The notes beneath the pieces were generated by a model. It had not been told where the DNA came from, did not search any database, and was given only the letters and a program-made list of their open reading frames with translations. A DNA stretch of 64,000 bases from Desmonostoc muscorum FACHB-395 (GTDB lineage: Bacteria > Cyanobacteriota > Cyanobacteriia > Cyanobacteriales > Nostocaceae). The position numbers and the translations under genes were made by a program. This document shows, piece by piece, positions 8,233 to 16,989 of the stretch (positions are counted from its first letter, which is position 1; every line of letters starts with the position of its first letter). The stretch covers positions 1-64,000 of the forward strand of contig NZ_JACJSF010000003.1 in assembly GCF_014698035.1 (NCBI RefSeq), given 5' to 3'.

Positions 8233-8904
8233 ATGAATCAATCAAATTCAAAAAAACTAACTCGGTGGATTGTAACAGCAGTATTTCTGCTACTTGTAGC
8301 AGGATTTTCGCTCCTTGACCAACAAGCAGTTAAAGCTCAAACATTAACAACATCCATACCTACTGAGTCTGAACTAGCTCCAATCACATCTCCCGTTACA
8401 TCGCCAATGGAGTCTGAACTAGCTCCAGTCATACCTCAGGTTACACCGCCAATGGAATCTGTAACTTCCCCAGTTATACCTCCAGTTGTATCTGTAGCAA
8501 CCAATGTTAGACATTTATTACAAACTAATGAATGTGTTGGATGTAACCTAACTGGAGCAATGCTTAAGGATGCAAACCTGCAAGCGGCAAATTTGGAGGG
8601 TGCTAACTTACAAAATGCAGACTTAGAAAGGGCTAACCTACAGCAAACAAACTTAAAAGGGGCAAACTTTCAAGGAGCAGATTTAGGTAAGGTAAACCTT
8701 TTGGGAGCAAACCTTGTGGGAGCAAACCTATTTGATGCAGACTTAGAAAAAGCCAACTTGTTGGGAGCAAATCTGCAAATGGCTAACCTACAGGGCGCAG
8801 ACTTGGAAAAGACAAATCTCACAAATGCAAACATCCAGGGGATTAACCTGATGGGGGTTGATTTGGAAGATGCGATCAGACCTGAAGGATTTACTGTTCA
8901 GTGA
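8233..8904 (+). CDS. Exported pentapeptide-repeat protein
   Basis: I chose the ATG at 8233 rather than an upstream TTG because it has a good ribosome binding site (aggaagg, 6 bp before) and opens a signal peptide (MNQSNSKKLTRWIVTAVFLL, cleavage probably after AVKAQ). That gives 223 residues. After export comes a Pro/Ser/Glu-rich linker (about 40-95) with a repeated MESELAPV-type unit. A Cys pair (ECVGC) follows, then about 21 consecutive A(N/D)LXX pentapeptides (about 105-212), which fold as a right-handed quadrilateral beta-helix. The protein should sit in the periplasm or thylakoid lumen. Its function is unknown; pentapeptide proteins usually act as structural or binding scaffolds. Confidence 0.85.
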   Translation: MNQSNSKKLTRWIVTAVFLLLVAGFSLLDQQAVKAQTLTTSIPTESELAPITSPVTSPMESELAPVIPQVTPPMESVTSPVIPPVVSVATNVRHLLQTNECVGCNLTGAMLKDANLQAANLEGANLQNADLERANLQQTNLKGANFQGADLGKVNLLGANLVGANLFDADLEKANLLGANLQMANLQGADLEKTNLTNANIQGINLMGVDLEDAIRPEGFTVQ

Positions 8905-8943
8905 TTAGACTGAAGTTCTGAGTGTAAATTTAACAAAAACCTC

Positions 8944-8982
8944 AAAAGCCTGATTCAGTAATGAATACAGGCTTTTATTTTT
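8944..8982. terminator. Bidirectional terminator between pentapeptide gene and recJ
   Basis: AAAAGCCTG pairs with CAGGCTTTT, extended by ATTCA/TGAAT with a one-base bulge, and is followed by attttt on the plus strand. It lies between convergent genes and can serve both. Confidence 0.8.
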
Positions 8983-11425
8983 AAAGGTTTGTACTCATAT
9001 AATTGTCGGAATTTGCGATCGCCACAATAGTAGATAAAGGCACGTCAGCAAAATACTGTTGCTGAAATTGTTCTTCTCGGACAGCAGCTAAAAACCTTGC
9101 CACCGCTTCATCAGCAAGGTTTTCTGCCCTATCACTCGGATGCCAGGTAAATTGTAAATAATTGTCTTGTCGTTTGATTGTGAACCCTAAATGTTTTAAG
9201 GCTTTAATTCCTACAAGTAAAGTTTGATCGCTGATGCCGATTTTCTCTAAAAGTTGGACGCGCGTAACTGGTTGATTTGTGCGGCTGAGGTATTTGGCAA
9301 TTCCGACAAGAGTCAGCCAAATTTGATTGGGTGGTTGGTGGTTGGGTTTAGACCAAGCGATCGCTAATTGTTGTTGATTGGAAAGCGTAGACGCGGAGCG
9401 GCTTATGGCTAGACATCGCCGCAACCATAGGCGTAAATTATCCCAACTCGTGGGACAATCTTCAAGAATCAACGCTAAGTCTTGAGTTGTGTTCGCCGTA
9501 ACCTGTTGTGAGTGTTCCCGATTCCGTAAGTCTAAGATTAGTGGTGAGTGTTGAGTGTTAAGTGCTGAGTTAACACTGGGACGCACAGCAATTAATCTGA
9601 TTTCATAACGTTTTTTAAAGGTGTTGTAGTCTAATTCAGCTATGCAATCACACCTTCCTATGGGCAATTCATCTTTGTAATGTCCCCACCATAAGCCAGG
9701 AAAAGCACTTCTGCCAGAATCATCCCGAATATCAAACTCAGTTTTAATGTACTGTACCTTTTTCCCTTGCCAATCCTGCTGATTGCGATGCCAAGCATTT
9801 TCAAACCAGCAGTTTTGAATTAGCAACTTCGGAACAGGATTACCCATTCCACAAGGTTCTAGCACTTTCAGTTCTAAAAATAACTCTTTTCCCAAGTCTG
9901 CAACTGTCACCGTCAAGTCTGCTTGCACAGTTGGCGTTAGGGTTGTACTACCTAAAGATTGCCGCAGCTGCTGATTAATCGCTGCTGTAAATAAAGGAAT
10001 ATTCTCTACTAACAAACTCAAACCTGCTGCAAAGGGATGTCCCCCAAAGCGATGTAACAAATGTGCTTGGTCTTTTACCAGTTGGTATAAATCTACAGAA
10101 TTCACCGAACGGGCGGAACCACGGGCTAATAAGAGTGCTGAGTGCTGAGTGCTGAGTTCTGAGTTAGATAAAGAAGTAATTTCTCCCCCTGCTCCCCTGC
10201 TCCCCTGCTCCCCTGCTATTTCTGTACTTAACAAAATAGTCGGACGACCTGTTTCTTGTGCTACCTGTCCAGCAACTAAACCCAATACACCCGCAGGCCA
10301 TTGGGCATCTTCTAGGACGATGACGCTGGTGGTTGATAAGTCTAATTGAGTAAGTTTTTGTGCTACTTGCGCTTGTACATCTTTTTGCAAAGATTTGCGC
10401 CTGGTGTTTGCGAGTTCTGTAACTTCGGCTAATTCGTTACAACGTTTGACATCTCGACTGGTTAATAATTCAACGCAAAAACTGGCATCACCTTGGATGC
10501 GGCTAACAGCGTTAATTCTTGGACCCAAACCAAAGGAAATATCTGTGGGGCGATCGCCATTTTTCTGGCACAATTCTAATAATCGCCCCACTCCTGGCCG
10601 GCGACGCGCTGCTGGTGGCTGTTTAAAATCTTCTTGTAGTCGTTGAATTCCCAATTGCGCCAAATAACGACAATCTCCACTTAATTGCACTAAGTCGGCA
10701 ATTAATCCTACTGCTACTAAATCTAATAAATCTTCTAACGGATGTTTGGCAACATTAGGCAGACTTTGATATAGTGCTTCGACTAACTTATAAGCTACCG
10801 CTACCCCAGAAAGATTAAATAGCTGATGTTTCTTTGAAAAATAGCGGGGATTGATAATTGCTGCGACGGATGGGCGTTCAGTTGGTAAAGTATGATGGTC
10901 TGTAACTATTACATCTATACCTAGCTGTTTAGCGTAGATAATTTCCTCAATATTTGTGCTGCCAGTATCGCAAGTAACAATTAATTTACAACCTTGTTTT
11001 GCTAAGTTATCAATACCTTGATTATTGAGACCGTGAGATTCTTTCAGGCGATTGGGAATATAGAAAATTAACTGAGTATTTTGTTTAAAAAATTGCCCTA
11101 ATCCATCCCAAAGTACAGATGTAGCGGTAATCCCATCAGCATCAAAGTCTCCCCAGATAGCTATTTTTTCTTTAGCGTTATATGCATGTTGCAACCGTGC
11201 GATCGCTAAGTCCATTTCTTGCCCAAACTCAAAGGGACTCGCTGGTTGATAAGCTTTATAGTTAATAAAAGCTGTTAATTGTTGATTATCTTTAATTCCC
11301 CGTTGCCACAACAATTGTGCTGCATATATTCCACTTGATAGGGGCGTATGCTGTTTCACCGCTTGGATGAACCACTCCGGGGGTTGTTCGGTTGCTGTTA
11401 TAGTCCACTGCTGTTGTTCTGGCAT
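8981..11425 (-). CDS. recJ: Single-stranded-DNA-specific exonuclease RecJ
   Basis: RecJ degrades single-stranded DNA 5' to 3' in recombination and mismatch repair. The 814-residue product shows the DHH-family motifs GDFDADGITAT (about 92), VTDHHTLP (about 172) and, in the DHHA1 domain, RFGGHPFAAGLSL. A C-terminal extension ends in a winged-helix-like region and is longer than in E. coli (577 residues); such extensions occur in cyanobacteria. Two stretches are encoded by tandem repeats of intergenic type. One at about residues 403-432 lies between ILLSTE and LARGSARS (10133-10217), and one at about 617-628 (9541-9576). Both appear to be in-frame insertions into surface loops. The gene lies 2 bp after the GNAT gene, in one operon. 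Confidence 0.95.
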   Translation of the reverse strand: MPEQQQWTITATEQPPEWFIQAVKQHTPLSSGIYAAQLLWQRGIKDNQQLTAFINYKAYQPASPFEFGQEMDLAIARLQHAYNAKEKIAIWGDFDADGITATSVLWDGLGQFFKQNTQLIFYIPNRLKESHGLNNQGIDNLAKQGCKLIVTCDTGSTNIEEIIYAKQLGIDVIVTDHHTLPTERPSVAAIINPRYFSKKHQLFNLSGVAVAYKLVEALYQSLPNVAKHPLEDLLDLVAVGLIADLVQLSGDCRYLAQLGIQRLQEDFKQPPAARRRPGVGRLLELCQKNGDRPTDISFGLGPRINAVSRIQGDASFCVELLTSRDVKRCNELAEVTELANTRRKSLQKDVQAQVAQKLTQLDLSTTSVIVLEDAQWPAGVLGLVAGQVAQETGRPTILLSTEIAGEQGSRGAGGEITSLSNSELSTQHSALLLARGSARSVNSVDLYQLVKDQAHLLHRFGGHPFAAGLSLLVENIPLFTAAINQQLRQSLGSTTLTPTVQADLTVTVADLGKELFLELKVLEPCGMGNPVPKLLIQNCWFENAWHRNQQDWQGKKVQYIKTEFDIRDDSGRSAFPGLWWGHYKDELPIGRCDCIAELDYNTFKKRYEIRLIAVRPSVNSALNTQHSPLILDLRNREHSQQVTANTTQDLALILEDCPTSWDNLRLWLRRCLAISRSASTLSNQQQLAIAWSKPNHQPPNQIWLTLVGIAKYLSRTNQPVTRVQLLEKIGISDQTLLVGIKALKHLGFTIKRQDNYLQFTWHPSDRAENLADEAVARFLAAVREEQFQQQYFADVPLSTIVAIANSDNYMSTNL
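10133..10217. repeat. Two tandem-repeat blocks inside recJ
   Basis: The first block (10133-10165) repeats gtgctga with a 7-bp period. The second (10182-10217) repeats the 8-bp unit cccctgct four times. Both kinds of repeat are common between genes in this window but here lie inside an open recJ frame. Confidence 0.85.
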
Positions 11426-11427
11426 GA

Positions 11428-12069
11428 TTAAATCGGGGATTGATCCTCGGTTGTTTGAGATTCACCTGCTAGGGGATTAAGGACTACTTCATTGGCGACG
11501 CTATCAGCTTTCCGGGCGCGAATTGCCGGACGCGATCGCTTGTAACCTGCTCTTTCAGCTTTTTGGTGTTCATAATCAATCAATCTGCCATAATATTCAT
11601 GCTTGCTTAAATTCATCGACAAGAAAATATGCTGGCGAGTATTACCAAAACCCTTGCGGTTAAAAAACTTTAAGGCTGAAGTGTTGGTGGGATCGGTATC
11701 TACCAGCATAAACCGTGCGCCATCTTCAATCATTCGGGCGACGACTTTATCCACCAATTTGTCTGCTACTCCCCGACGCTGATACTTCGGGCTAACTCCT
11801 AGCCATAAAATATATCCATAAGTCCAGGATGCTTTGGTAATGATAGTTCCCAAAATGAATCCGGCTAATTCTCCGTCTGTTTCGGCCACAAGACAATATT
11901 CAGGATCGGTATTGTAAAGTCCAATCACCTCCCATTCATCCCAGGTGCGGTATAAATAAGGATATAAATCGCTGGTAAATAACCCTTCTCCCAAGTGGTA
12001 AACGGGAGCAATGTCATCAATTCCTAATTCGCGGACATAAATGGCTTCAGTTTCGTCAAAAGTTGACAT
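11428..12069 (-). CDS. GNAT-family N-acetyltransferase
   Basis: This 213-residue protein has the GNAT acetyl-CoA site: LGVSPKYQRRGVADKLVDKV matches motif A (Q/R-x-x-G-x-G/A). MLVDTDPTNTSALKFFNRKGF is the following strand-helix typical of the fold. The C-terminal 40 residues are charged and probably disordered. The acceptor substrate cannot be told from sequence. It is the first gene of a unit with recJ, 2 bp upstream of it. That tight spacing is suggestive but does not prove a link to DNA repair. Confidence 0.85.
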   Translation of the reverse strand: MSTFDETEAIYVRELGIDDIAPVYHLGEGLFTSDLYPYLYRTWDEWEVIGLYNTDPEYCLVAETDGELAGFILGTIITKASWTYGYILWLGVSPKYQRRGVADKLVDKVVARMIEDGARFMLVDTDPTNTSALKFFNRKGFGNTRQHIFLSMNLSKHEYYGRLIDYEHQKAERAGYKRSRPAIRARKADSVANEVVLNPLAGESQTTEDQSPI

Positions 12070-12122
12070 AAATTTAGAAGTTGTGATTTTTTATATCCCT
12101 ATTGGACTGGACAAACATCCTT

Positions 12123-12935
12123 CTAATGTATGGGGTTGAGTGAGACTTCTTGAATGCTGTCAAAATTGGGCAATGAGTCTTTCACTGCTTCTTCGGGAAC
12201 TTGTGTGCGCTCGCACCGTTTGGCAAACTGACAATAATCACAGGTTTTGCTACCCTCTGCCACTTGAGGAAACTGCTGGTTATTTTGGTAATCTTCCAAC
12301 CAATTAGTTAACTGACTTAACAGTTGATTAAGTTTCTTTGCTATTTTTGTGTGTTGAACAGTATTGTAATTAAATTTAATATTTTGCGGCTTACCCTCAG
12401 ATTGGACAAACCAGTAAGTCATGGAAATATTTTCTGGCGAATAATCGCTAGTTTCTGCCAATACATAGAGATAAAGCCGTGTTTGCCAGTTGGATTCTAA
12501 CTCGCGTTTATTGGGTGGTTTAGGATAAGTTTTCCAGTCCAGAATTTGCGCTTGTTGGTTATCTGCAATCAATAAATCATAGACAACCGTCAGCAAATAA
12601 TCTTGAACTTGCAGGGTGCGGTAGTGTTCACTTTCACGGAAAGTTTGATTATCAGATGCAGCCGTTAAAATTTCAGGTGCTGCATCGGCAAAAGCTAGCA
12701 TCCAGCTTTGGAGTTTAGCATCTGCTTGCAAAAAACTATCAATTGGCAAACCCATTTCTCGCTGCTGCATTAGCAAGTGAAAACGACTACCCAAAGTTTG
12801 CCGTTCTTCTTGTTCTGGGTTTGAAGGTGAATTGAGTTTTTCTAAATAAGTATGTTGAAATTTACGCGGACAAGCTTCTAGTAAGTTGAGTTGTCCTTGA
12901 GACAGTCGCAGTAGTTGAGTGGGAGTTAACAGCAT
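12123..12935 (-). CDS. PD-(D/E)XK nuclease-family protein with Fe-S-type cysteines (RecB-like)
   Basis: This 270-residue protein carries the RecB-type nuclease core. VVYDLLIAD supplies the conserved Asp and ILDWKTYP the (D/E)xK pair. Cys22 (ACPRKF) near the N-terminus and a CDYCQFAKRC cluster near the C-terminus make the four-Cys pattern that holds a 4Fe-4S cluster in AddB, Cas4 and related nucleases. QFAKRC followed by a short tail fits the family end. It probably acts on DNA ends. No CRISPR array or helicase gene is nearby, so Cas4 or AddB identity is not supported. It is a stand-alone cyanobacterial PDDEXK protein and ends 54 bp before the GNAT gene start. Confidence 0.85.
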   Translation of the reverse strand: MLLTPTQLLRLSQGQLNLLEACPRKFQHTYLEKLNSPSNPEQEERQTLGSRFHLLMQQREMGLPIDSFLQADAKLQSWMLAFADAAPEILTAASDNQTFRESEHYRTLQVQDYLLTVVYDLLIADNQQAQILDWKTYPKPPNKRELESNWQTRLYLYVLAETSDYSPENISMTYWFVQSEGKPQNIKFNYNTVQHTKIAKKLNQLLSQLTNWLEDYQNNQQFPQVAEGSKTCDYCQFAKRCERTQVPEEAVKDSLPNFDSIQEVSLNPIH

Positions 12936-13354
12936 TCTTCTATTTTAGAAGTTAAAAGGGCGAATGACCTCCGCCCTAGCTCTAAGTTGACACCCAAACA
13001 ATAACTGCCATAGTTCTCATATCTGTTATTTCAACTCGTCATCATCTGCCTCATCTTGGTGATTAGAATGTTTCGTTTTTCCTTGGGACTTGATGGAGCC
13101 AAGCAATCAAGCGCGAGTTAGTTTCCCTAGAAGAATTGCTAGATGATATTGTGCGTCCCTTGCCCAAAAGGGAAGTACTTGAAGCGATCGCTAATTGAAC
13201 AAAGAACTGCACTTTTCTCCCTCCAGCCTGTGATGATGAAATAGATGACTGACCGATTAATTGAACAGGTTTATCACAAAATTACTACTGGGGATATTAG
13301 GCTAATTTATAAGCTATTTACTTGTACCTGGACATAACGGTTCGGTATAAATCA

Positions 13355-13447
13355 TAGGACTTACGCAAACAATAGTTAAAACCCTGATTCTCAATTAGGG
13401 GCAATTAATGAATTGTCCCTACCGTGTGTAGTTTTGCGTAAGTCCTA
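13355..13447. mobile_element. 93-bp inverted-repeat element, copy 1
   Basis: The ends are TAGGACTTACGCAAA and its complement. The interior holds a smaller palindrome around aattgtccctac. A close relative lies at 24691-24781. It has no coding capacity and is a MITE-like family. Confidence 0.8.
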
Positions 13448-13449
13448 AA

Positions 13450-13683
13450 TCAGTTGCCTTCAGTCCCGATGGTCAAACCCTAATTTGTGGTAGCCAAGAT
13501 GAGACAATTAAAGTTTGGGATGTATTGATAGGTGAGTGTCTAAAAACACTGCGTAGGCGTAGCCCGTCGTACACATCGCCAAAAGGCTAAGAAAAAATGA
13601 ATATCACCGGGGTGACAGAATTAACATCGGCACAGATAGAAACTCTCAAAGCCTTGGGAGCCGTAGAAAAATCGAAAAAATAA
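13450..13683 (+). pseudogene. WD40-repeat protein, decayed C-terminal fragment
   Basis: Codons from about 13455 read AFSPDGQTLICGSQDETIKV and then WDVLIGECLKTL, a clear WD40 blade. The frame is then broken by a dispersed GC-rich repeat (13551-13580). It resumes as MNITGVTELTSAQIETLKAL followed by GAVE-type residues and a stop at 13681, which I recognise as the usual tail of Nostoc WD40/NB-ARC proteins. Everything upstream of the one blade is missing and is replaced by the 93-bp element. A terminator follows directly. Confidence 0.75.
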
Positions 13684-13733
13684 AAGGTAAAAGAATGAAT
13701 TTTGCCTTTTCCTTCATCCTTTTACCTTTTTTA
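13682..13733. terminator. Strong bidirectional terminator
   Basis: Arms of 18 bp with one mismatch (13682-13699 and 13713-13730) enclose a 13-nt loop. T-runs lie on both strands. It lies after the WD40 remnant and after the 67-residue gene on the other strand. Confidence 0.85.
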
Positions 13734-13745
13734 TGTACCTGATGC

Positions 13746-13949
13746 TTATTTCATGTTAGCCCTTGCGTCCTTCACTGCGGCAAAGAAAAAGAATCCGGTG
13801 AGTGGAATGCTCAATGCGAGGATAATCGCCGTGACTTGGAAACCCAAATCTGGTTGTCCGTAACTGAGTTCAAAAATTGAACCAACAGCTGCGATCGCAC
13901 TTACACAAGAACCACCCAGAAATAAACCGCTTTTTGGAGTTAAATACAC
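13746..13949 (-). CDS. Small two-helix membrane protein
   Basis: This 67-residue protein has two hydrophobic segments (about 8-26 and 36-58), the second ending in GFFFFAAVKDARANMK. I do not know its function. The gene starts 10 bp downstream of def and reads the same way, so it is probably cotranscribed. A strong terminator directly downstream supports a real 3' end. Related short proteins of unknown role occur in cyanobacteria. Confidence 0.65.
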   Translation of the reverse strand: MYLTPKSGLFLGGSCVSAIAAVGSIFELSYGQPDLGFQVTAIILALSIPLTGFFFFAAVKDARANMK

Positions 13950-13959
13950 TACTAGCCCC

Positions 13960-14532
13960 CTATGCTATTGGTTTCACCGCTTGATACGAGAAGCCATTTT
14001 TAGATAGCTCCTGGGCTAAAGTCAAGGAGTTTTCTACACGGTCTACAAATACCACACCGTTGAGGTGATCCATCTCGTGCTGAATGCAGCGTCCTAAAAG
14101 GGCATTAGCCTTTAATGTTCGAGGACGACCATATTCGTCTTTATAGGCTATCTCCACGACTTCAGGACGCTTTACGTCTAGATATACGTTAGGAATGCTT
14201 AAGCATCCTTCTTCGGCAACAGAGATGTCGCGGCTGACTTGTTTAATGGTGGGGTTAATCAACACCAAAGGCGGATTAGCTGCGTTCTCTGGTTCCAGGT
14301 CGATGACAATTAGTTGTTTGTGAATTCCCACTTGGGGCGCAGCCAAACCAATGCCATCTTTGCTGTACATAGTTTGCAGCATTTCCCGCACCATCCGGCG
14401 AAGTTCGTCATCTACTTTAGAAACCCGCTTTGCAGCTTGACGCAGCACGCGATCGCCTAAATAATGAAGCTCCAAAGGTGGATTTTTTAACTTTTTTTTC
14501 TCTACAGCAATTTCAGAAGGCATGAGTCTCAA
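13960..14532 (-). CDS. def: Peptide deformylase
   Basis: Peptide deformylase removes the N-formyl group from new proteins, using a metal (usually iron). The 190-residue product shows all three family motifs. GIGLAAPQVG is motif 1, EEGCLSIP holds the metal-binding Cys, and QHEMDHLNG holds the HExxH metal site and catalytic Glu. The start codon is the ATG at 14532, and the first 20 residues (basic, KKKLKNPP) form an N-terminal extension seen in cyanobacterial enzymes. The small membrane-protein gene follows closely on the same strand. Confidence 0.97.
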   Translation of the reverse strand: MRLMPSEIAVEKKKLKNPPLELHYLGDRVLRQAAKRVSKVDDELRRMVREMLQTMYSKDGIGLAAPQVGIHKQLIVIDLEPENAANPPLVLINPTIKQVSRDISVAEEGCLSIPNVYLDVKRPEVVEIAYKDEYGRPRTLKANALLGRCIQHEMDHLNGVVFVDRVENSLTLAQELSKNGFSYQAVKPIA

Positions 14533-14573
14533 TGGCTAGTGGTGAAAATTCTTACTATTTTCATTCTATCAAG

Positions 14574-14646
14574 TTGGGGAATGGGGGGTGGGGAATTGGA
14601 AATTGGGAATGGGGAATTGGGAACTATGAATTACGAATTATTGGCT
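14574..14646. repeat. Short repeats (ggggaattggg / attacgaatta types)
   Basis: Irregular repeats of gggaat(t)gg and then of gaattac fill the spacer between the divergent def and ftsX genes. Confidence 0.7.
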
Positions 14647-14656
14647 GGGGTGATGT

Positions 14657-15559
14657 GTGTTTAAATCTTTTACGAAACTAGACTATCTGCTTAAAGAAAC
14701 TTTCCTCGGTTTACTGCGGGGAGGTTGGATGAATTGGGCAGCTGTAAGTACTGTGACAGTGTTACTGTTTTTATTTGGTTTGAGTTTGCAAACCTCTTGG
14801 CAAGTCGAAAAACTACTCTATCAGTTCGGTAGTCAGCTAGAAGTATCAGTTTATCTTGAACCGGATGCACGGGGCGAAAATATTGAGCCACTGATCGCAA
14901 AAATGCCAGAGGTTGCAGCGATGCAAACCATTACCAAAGAGCAAGCTTGGACTAAGTTAGTTAAGGAAATGAGAATTTCTGATATTGAGGGTGCTACGCA
15001 GCAGCTAGGTGAGAATCCTTTAGTTGACGAGATGAAGGTGAAAGCGCGTAATTCTCAAGTTGTACCAACTTTAGCAACGCAACTGGCTAAGTTACCGGGA
15101 GTTGAGACGGTGGAGTATATCGATGAAGCAGTTAAACGCATTGCCCAGTTGCACCGGGGTCTGAACTGGATTACTTTAACAATTACAATTATTCTGACCC
15201 TAACAGCGATCGCAGTGACTACAACCACAATTCGGTTGATTGTGATGGCGCGACGGCAAGAAATTGAAATTATGCAACTAGTGGGAGCAACCTCAGCTTG
15301 GATTTACCTGCCGTTTATTTTACAAGGAATTGCTTTTGGTTTAGTTGGTGGTGCGATCGCTTGGAGTTTCATTTCTGTGATTCAACAGTTTCTTGGTAAA
15401 TTGCTAGCCAATCAACCTGAGTTTATTCAAGTTATCAGCAATGGTGTGCAACTCACTCCAGCCCAAGTTTTACTATTACCCTTGATTCTCTTGAGTTTCG
15501 GTGCAGCTGTAGGATTAATGGGAAGCTTATTTGCAGTCCGAAGTTTTGCTAAAGGTTAG
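14657..15559 (+). CDS. ftsX: FtsX-type cell-division permease
   Basis: FtsX is the membrane subunit that with the ATPase FtsE controls septal peptidoglycan hydrolases. The 300-residue product has a cytosolic N-terminus, a first helix (about 23-45), an extracytoplasmic domain (about 46-170, containing EVSVYLEPDA and PGVETVEYI) and three C-terminal helices with the conserved RRQEIEIMQLVGAT loop. The start is GTG at 14657 (reading MFKSFTKLDYL), since no ATG fits the family N-terminus. No ftsE lies next to it, so the pair is split, as in other cyanobacteria. Confidence 0.9.
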   Translation: MFKSFTKLDYLLKETFLGLLRGGWMNWAAVSTVTVLLFLFGLSLQTSWQVEKLLYQFGSQLEVSVYLEPDARGENIEPLIAKMPEVAAMQTITKEQAWTKLVKEMRISDIEGATQQLGENPLVDEMKVKARNSQVVPTLATQLAKLPGVETVEYIDEAVKRIAQLHRGLNWITLTITIILTLTAIAVTTTTIRLIVMARRQEIEIMQLVGATSAWIYLPFILQGIAFGLVGGAIAWSFISVIQQFLGKLLANQPEFIQVISNGVQLTPAQVLLLPLILLSFGAAVGLMGSLFAVRSFAKG

Positions 15560-15624
15560 GGGTTAAAGATTGGGCATTGGTTATGTACAAATGACCAATG
15601 ACAAATGACAAAGGACAAATCTTT

Positions 15625-16434
15625 ATGAAATCACAATGGGAATGTTTTCTGCAAAATCTTGGTGTATGGGAAGGTTCATTTACCAACTTTTCTCCCGAAG
15701 GTACACTTCTAAACGATACTTCTAGCCGTCTTTGCCTAGAAGGTTTGAACAATAACCAGACAGTACGCCTAACTCTGAGCCGTTCGGGAAAGGATGATGT
15801 AATCAGAGAATTTAGGTCTGTGGGAGGGGGTCTGCTATTTTTTGAAAATGGTTCATTTTCTGAAGGTTTAATCCAGCTAGGACCATTTTCCGAATTTGGT
15901 GGAGAACTCGCTTTTGTTCATGAAAATAGCCGCTTACGTCTGGTACAACTGTTTGATAAAAATGGTCATCTAAATGGACTAACTCTCATTCGAGAACATC
16001 TAGCTGGAACCCCGGTAGTAGAACGTCCCCCTTTGCAGATACATGACTTGTTAGGAGAATGGCGAGGACAAGCAGTGACAATCTATCGAGATTTGCGATC
16101 GCCTGATATTTACTCTACAACTTTGAAAATACAACTTGATGATGCTAGGCGATTAATTCAAAGTACTTCTTTTGGCGATCGCACAATTACCTCAACTGCT
16201 ACTATCAAAGGTTCTATCATCCTCTTTGACCAAGATCCAGAAAAACAGGTACAAGTATTATTGTTACCTGATGGCGCTTCTGCAACTTCTCCCCTCAAGG
16301 TGCAATTACGTCAACCCTTATTTTTGGAAGCGGGTTGGTTAATCCAGCCAAATCTGCGCCAGAGGATGATTCGTAGCTATAACGACAAAGGCGAATGGGT
16401 TAGTCTGACATTAGTTACTGAAGAAAGGGTGTAA
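15625..16434 (+). CDS. DUF3598 (lipocalin-like) cyanobacterial protein
   Basis: This 269-residue soluble protein begins MKSQWECFLQNLGVWEGSF, the usual opening of DUF3598 proteins. An upstream in-frame ATG at 15598 lies in a short tandem repeat (acaaatgacaaagg), so I rejected it as the start. The fold is expected to be two beta-barrels of lipocalin type. The first covers about residues 1-135 and the second begins with LLGEWRGQAVTIYRDL (about 142). Some distant relatives bind bilins or similar small ligands, but no function is known for this one. Confidence 0.8.
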   Translation: MKSQWECFLQNLGVWEGSFTNFSPEGTLLNDTSSRLCLEGLNNNQTVRLTLSRSGKDDVIREFRSVGGGLLFFENGSFSEGLIQLGPFSEFGGELAFVHENSRLRLVQLFDKNGHLNGLTLIREHLAGTPVVERPPLQIHDLLGEWRGQAVTIYRDLRSPDIYSTTLKIQLDDARRLIQSTSFGDRTITSTATIKGSIILFDQDPEKQVQVLLLPDGASATSPLKVQLRQPLFLEAGWLIQPNLRQRMIRSYNDKGEWVSLTLVTEERV

Positions 16435-16494
16435 GGGATTTGAGAGTGCAATCGTACTATGTCATGAGATATTAGACCAAACTTTCCTTAGACA

Positions 16495-16989
16495 TCAGAC
16501 TTCATTTACCATATTTAAAATCTGATTGTATAGGGCTGGAGAAACTCTAAACTCTGATGTAGTAATTAAGGCATCCATCAACGGTTTGACAGCAACTATG
16601 AGATTTTGATGTTTCGCCTCAATCAAAATACCCAGCAATCCAGTAATCCTTAACCCCAGGCGATTAGCTTCTGCTCGACCCCGACGTTCATCAATCAATA
16701 GTAAATCAGCACTCAGTTCTAAGGTAAGGGCGATCGCCTCAGACTCTCCTGGATCTAATCTCACCTCATCTCGAAGGCGTTCAACAATCTCGCGGTTTAC
16801 AACTTTTCGCACTTCCAGCCAAGAAGCAGTTTGAACTTCAGAGGTTCCAGGAACGGGAGGATCGATATCGGTAAGCTCACAATATACTGCTTCGGGAATG
16901 GTGACTTGAGTGTAGAGTTGAGGCAGAAGTTGCAAGTGTTGAATTGCAGCCAAATTGGTGATCGCCGACGTATCACTGATAACAATCAC
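16495..16989 (-). CDS. DUF3368 PIN-like toxin
   Basis: This 164-residue protein opens MIVISDTSAITNLAAI, with the first PIN-domain Asp, and is followed by PEAVYCELT. DPGESEAIALTLE supplies the conserved acidic pair and LLIDERRGRAEAN the later acidic residue plus Arg. DUF3368 proteins are PIN-like nucleases that pair with UPF0175 antitoxins. The start overlaps the antitoxin stop by 4 bp, the usual coupled order with the antitoxin first. All the acidic residues I expect are present, so the toxin looks intact. Confidence 0.88.
   Translation of the reverse strand: MIVISDTSAITNLAAIQHLQLLPQLYTQVTIPEAVYCELTDIDPPVPGTSEVQTASWLEVRKVVNREIVERLRDEVRLDPGESEAIALTLELSADLLLIDERRGRAEANRLGLRITGLLGILIEAKHQNLIVAVKPLMDALITTSEFRVSPALYNQILNMVNEV

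Larger units (their letters stand above)
12936..13745. other. Intergenic region with gene remnants and a MITE
   Basis: This 810-bp stretch has no intact gene. On the minus strand, codons ending at about 13028 (DEADDDELK then stop) look like a short C-terminal remnant. On the plus strand, 13108-13197 reads RELVSLEELLDDIVRPLPKR and on to a stop, another unrecognised fragment. A 93-bp inverted-repeat element lies at 13355-13447 and a decayed WD40 gene at 13450-13683. It looks like a graveyard of accessory genes. Confidence 0.6.

Noticed and set aside
12123..12935. Cas4
   Set aside because: The Cys pattern and RecB core fit, but there is no cas gene or CRISPR array in the window, and stand-alone nucleases of this kind are common in cyanobacteria.
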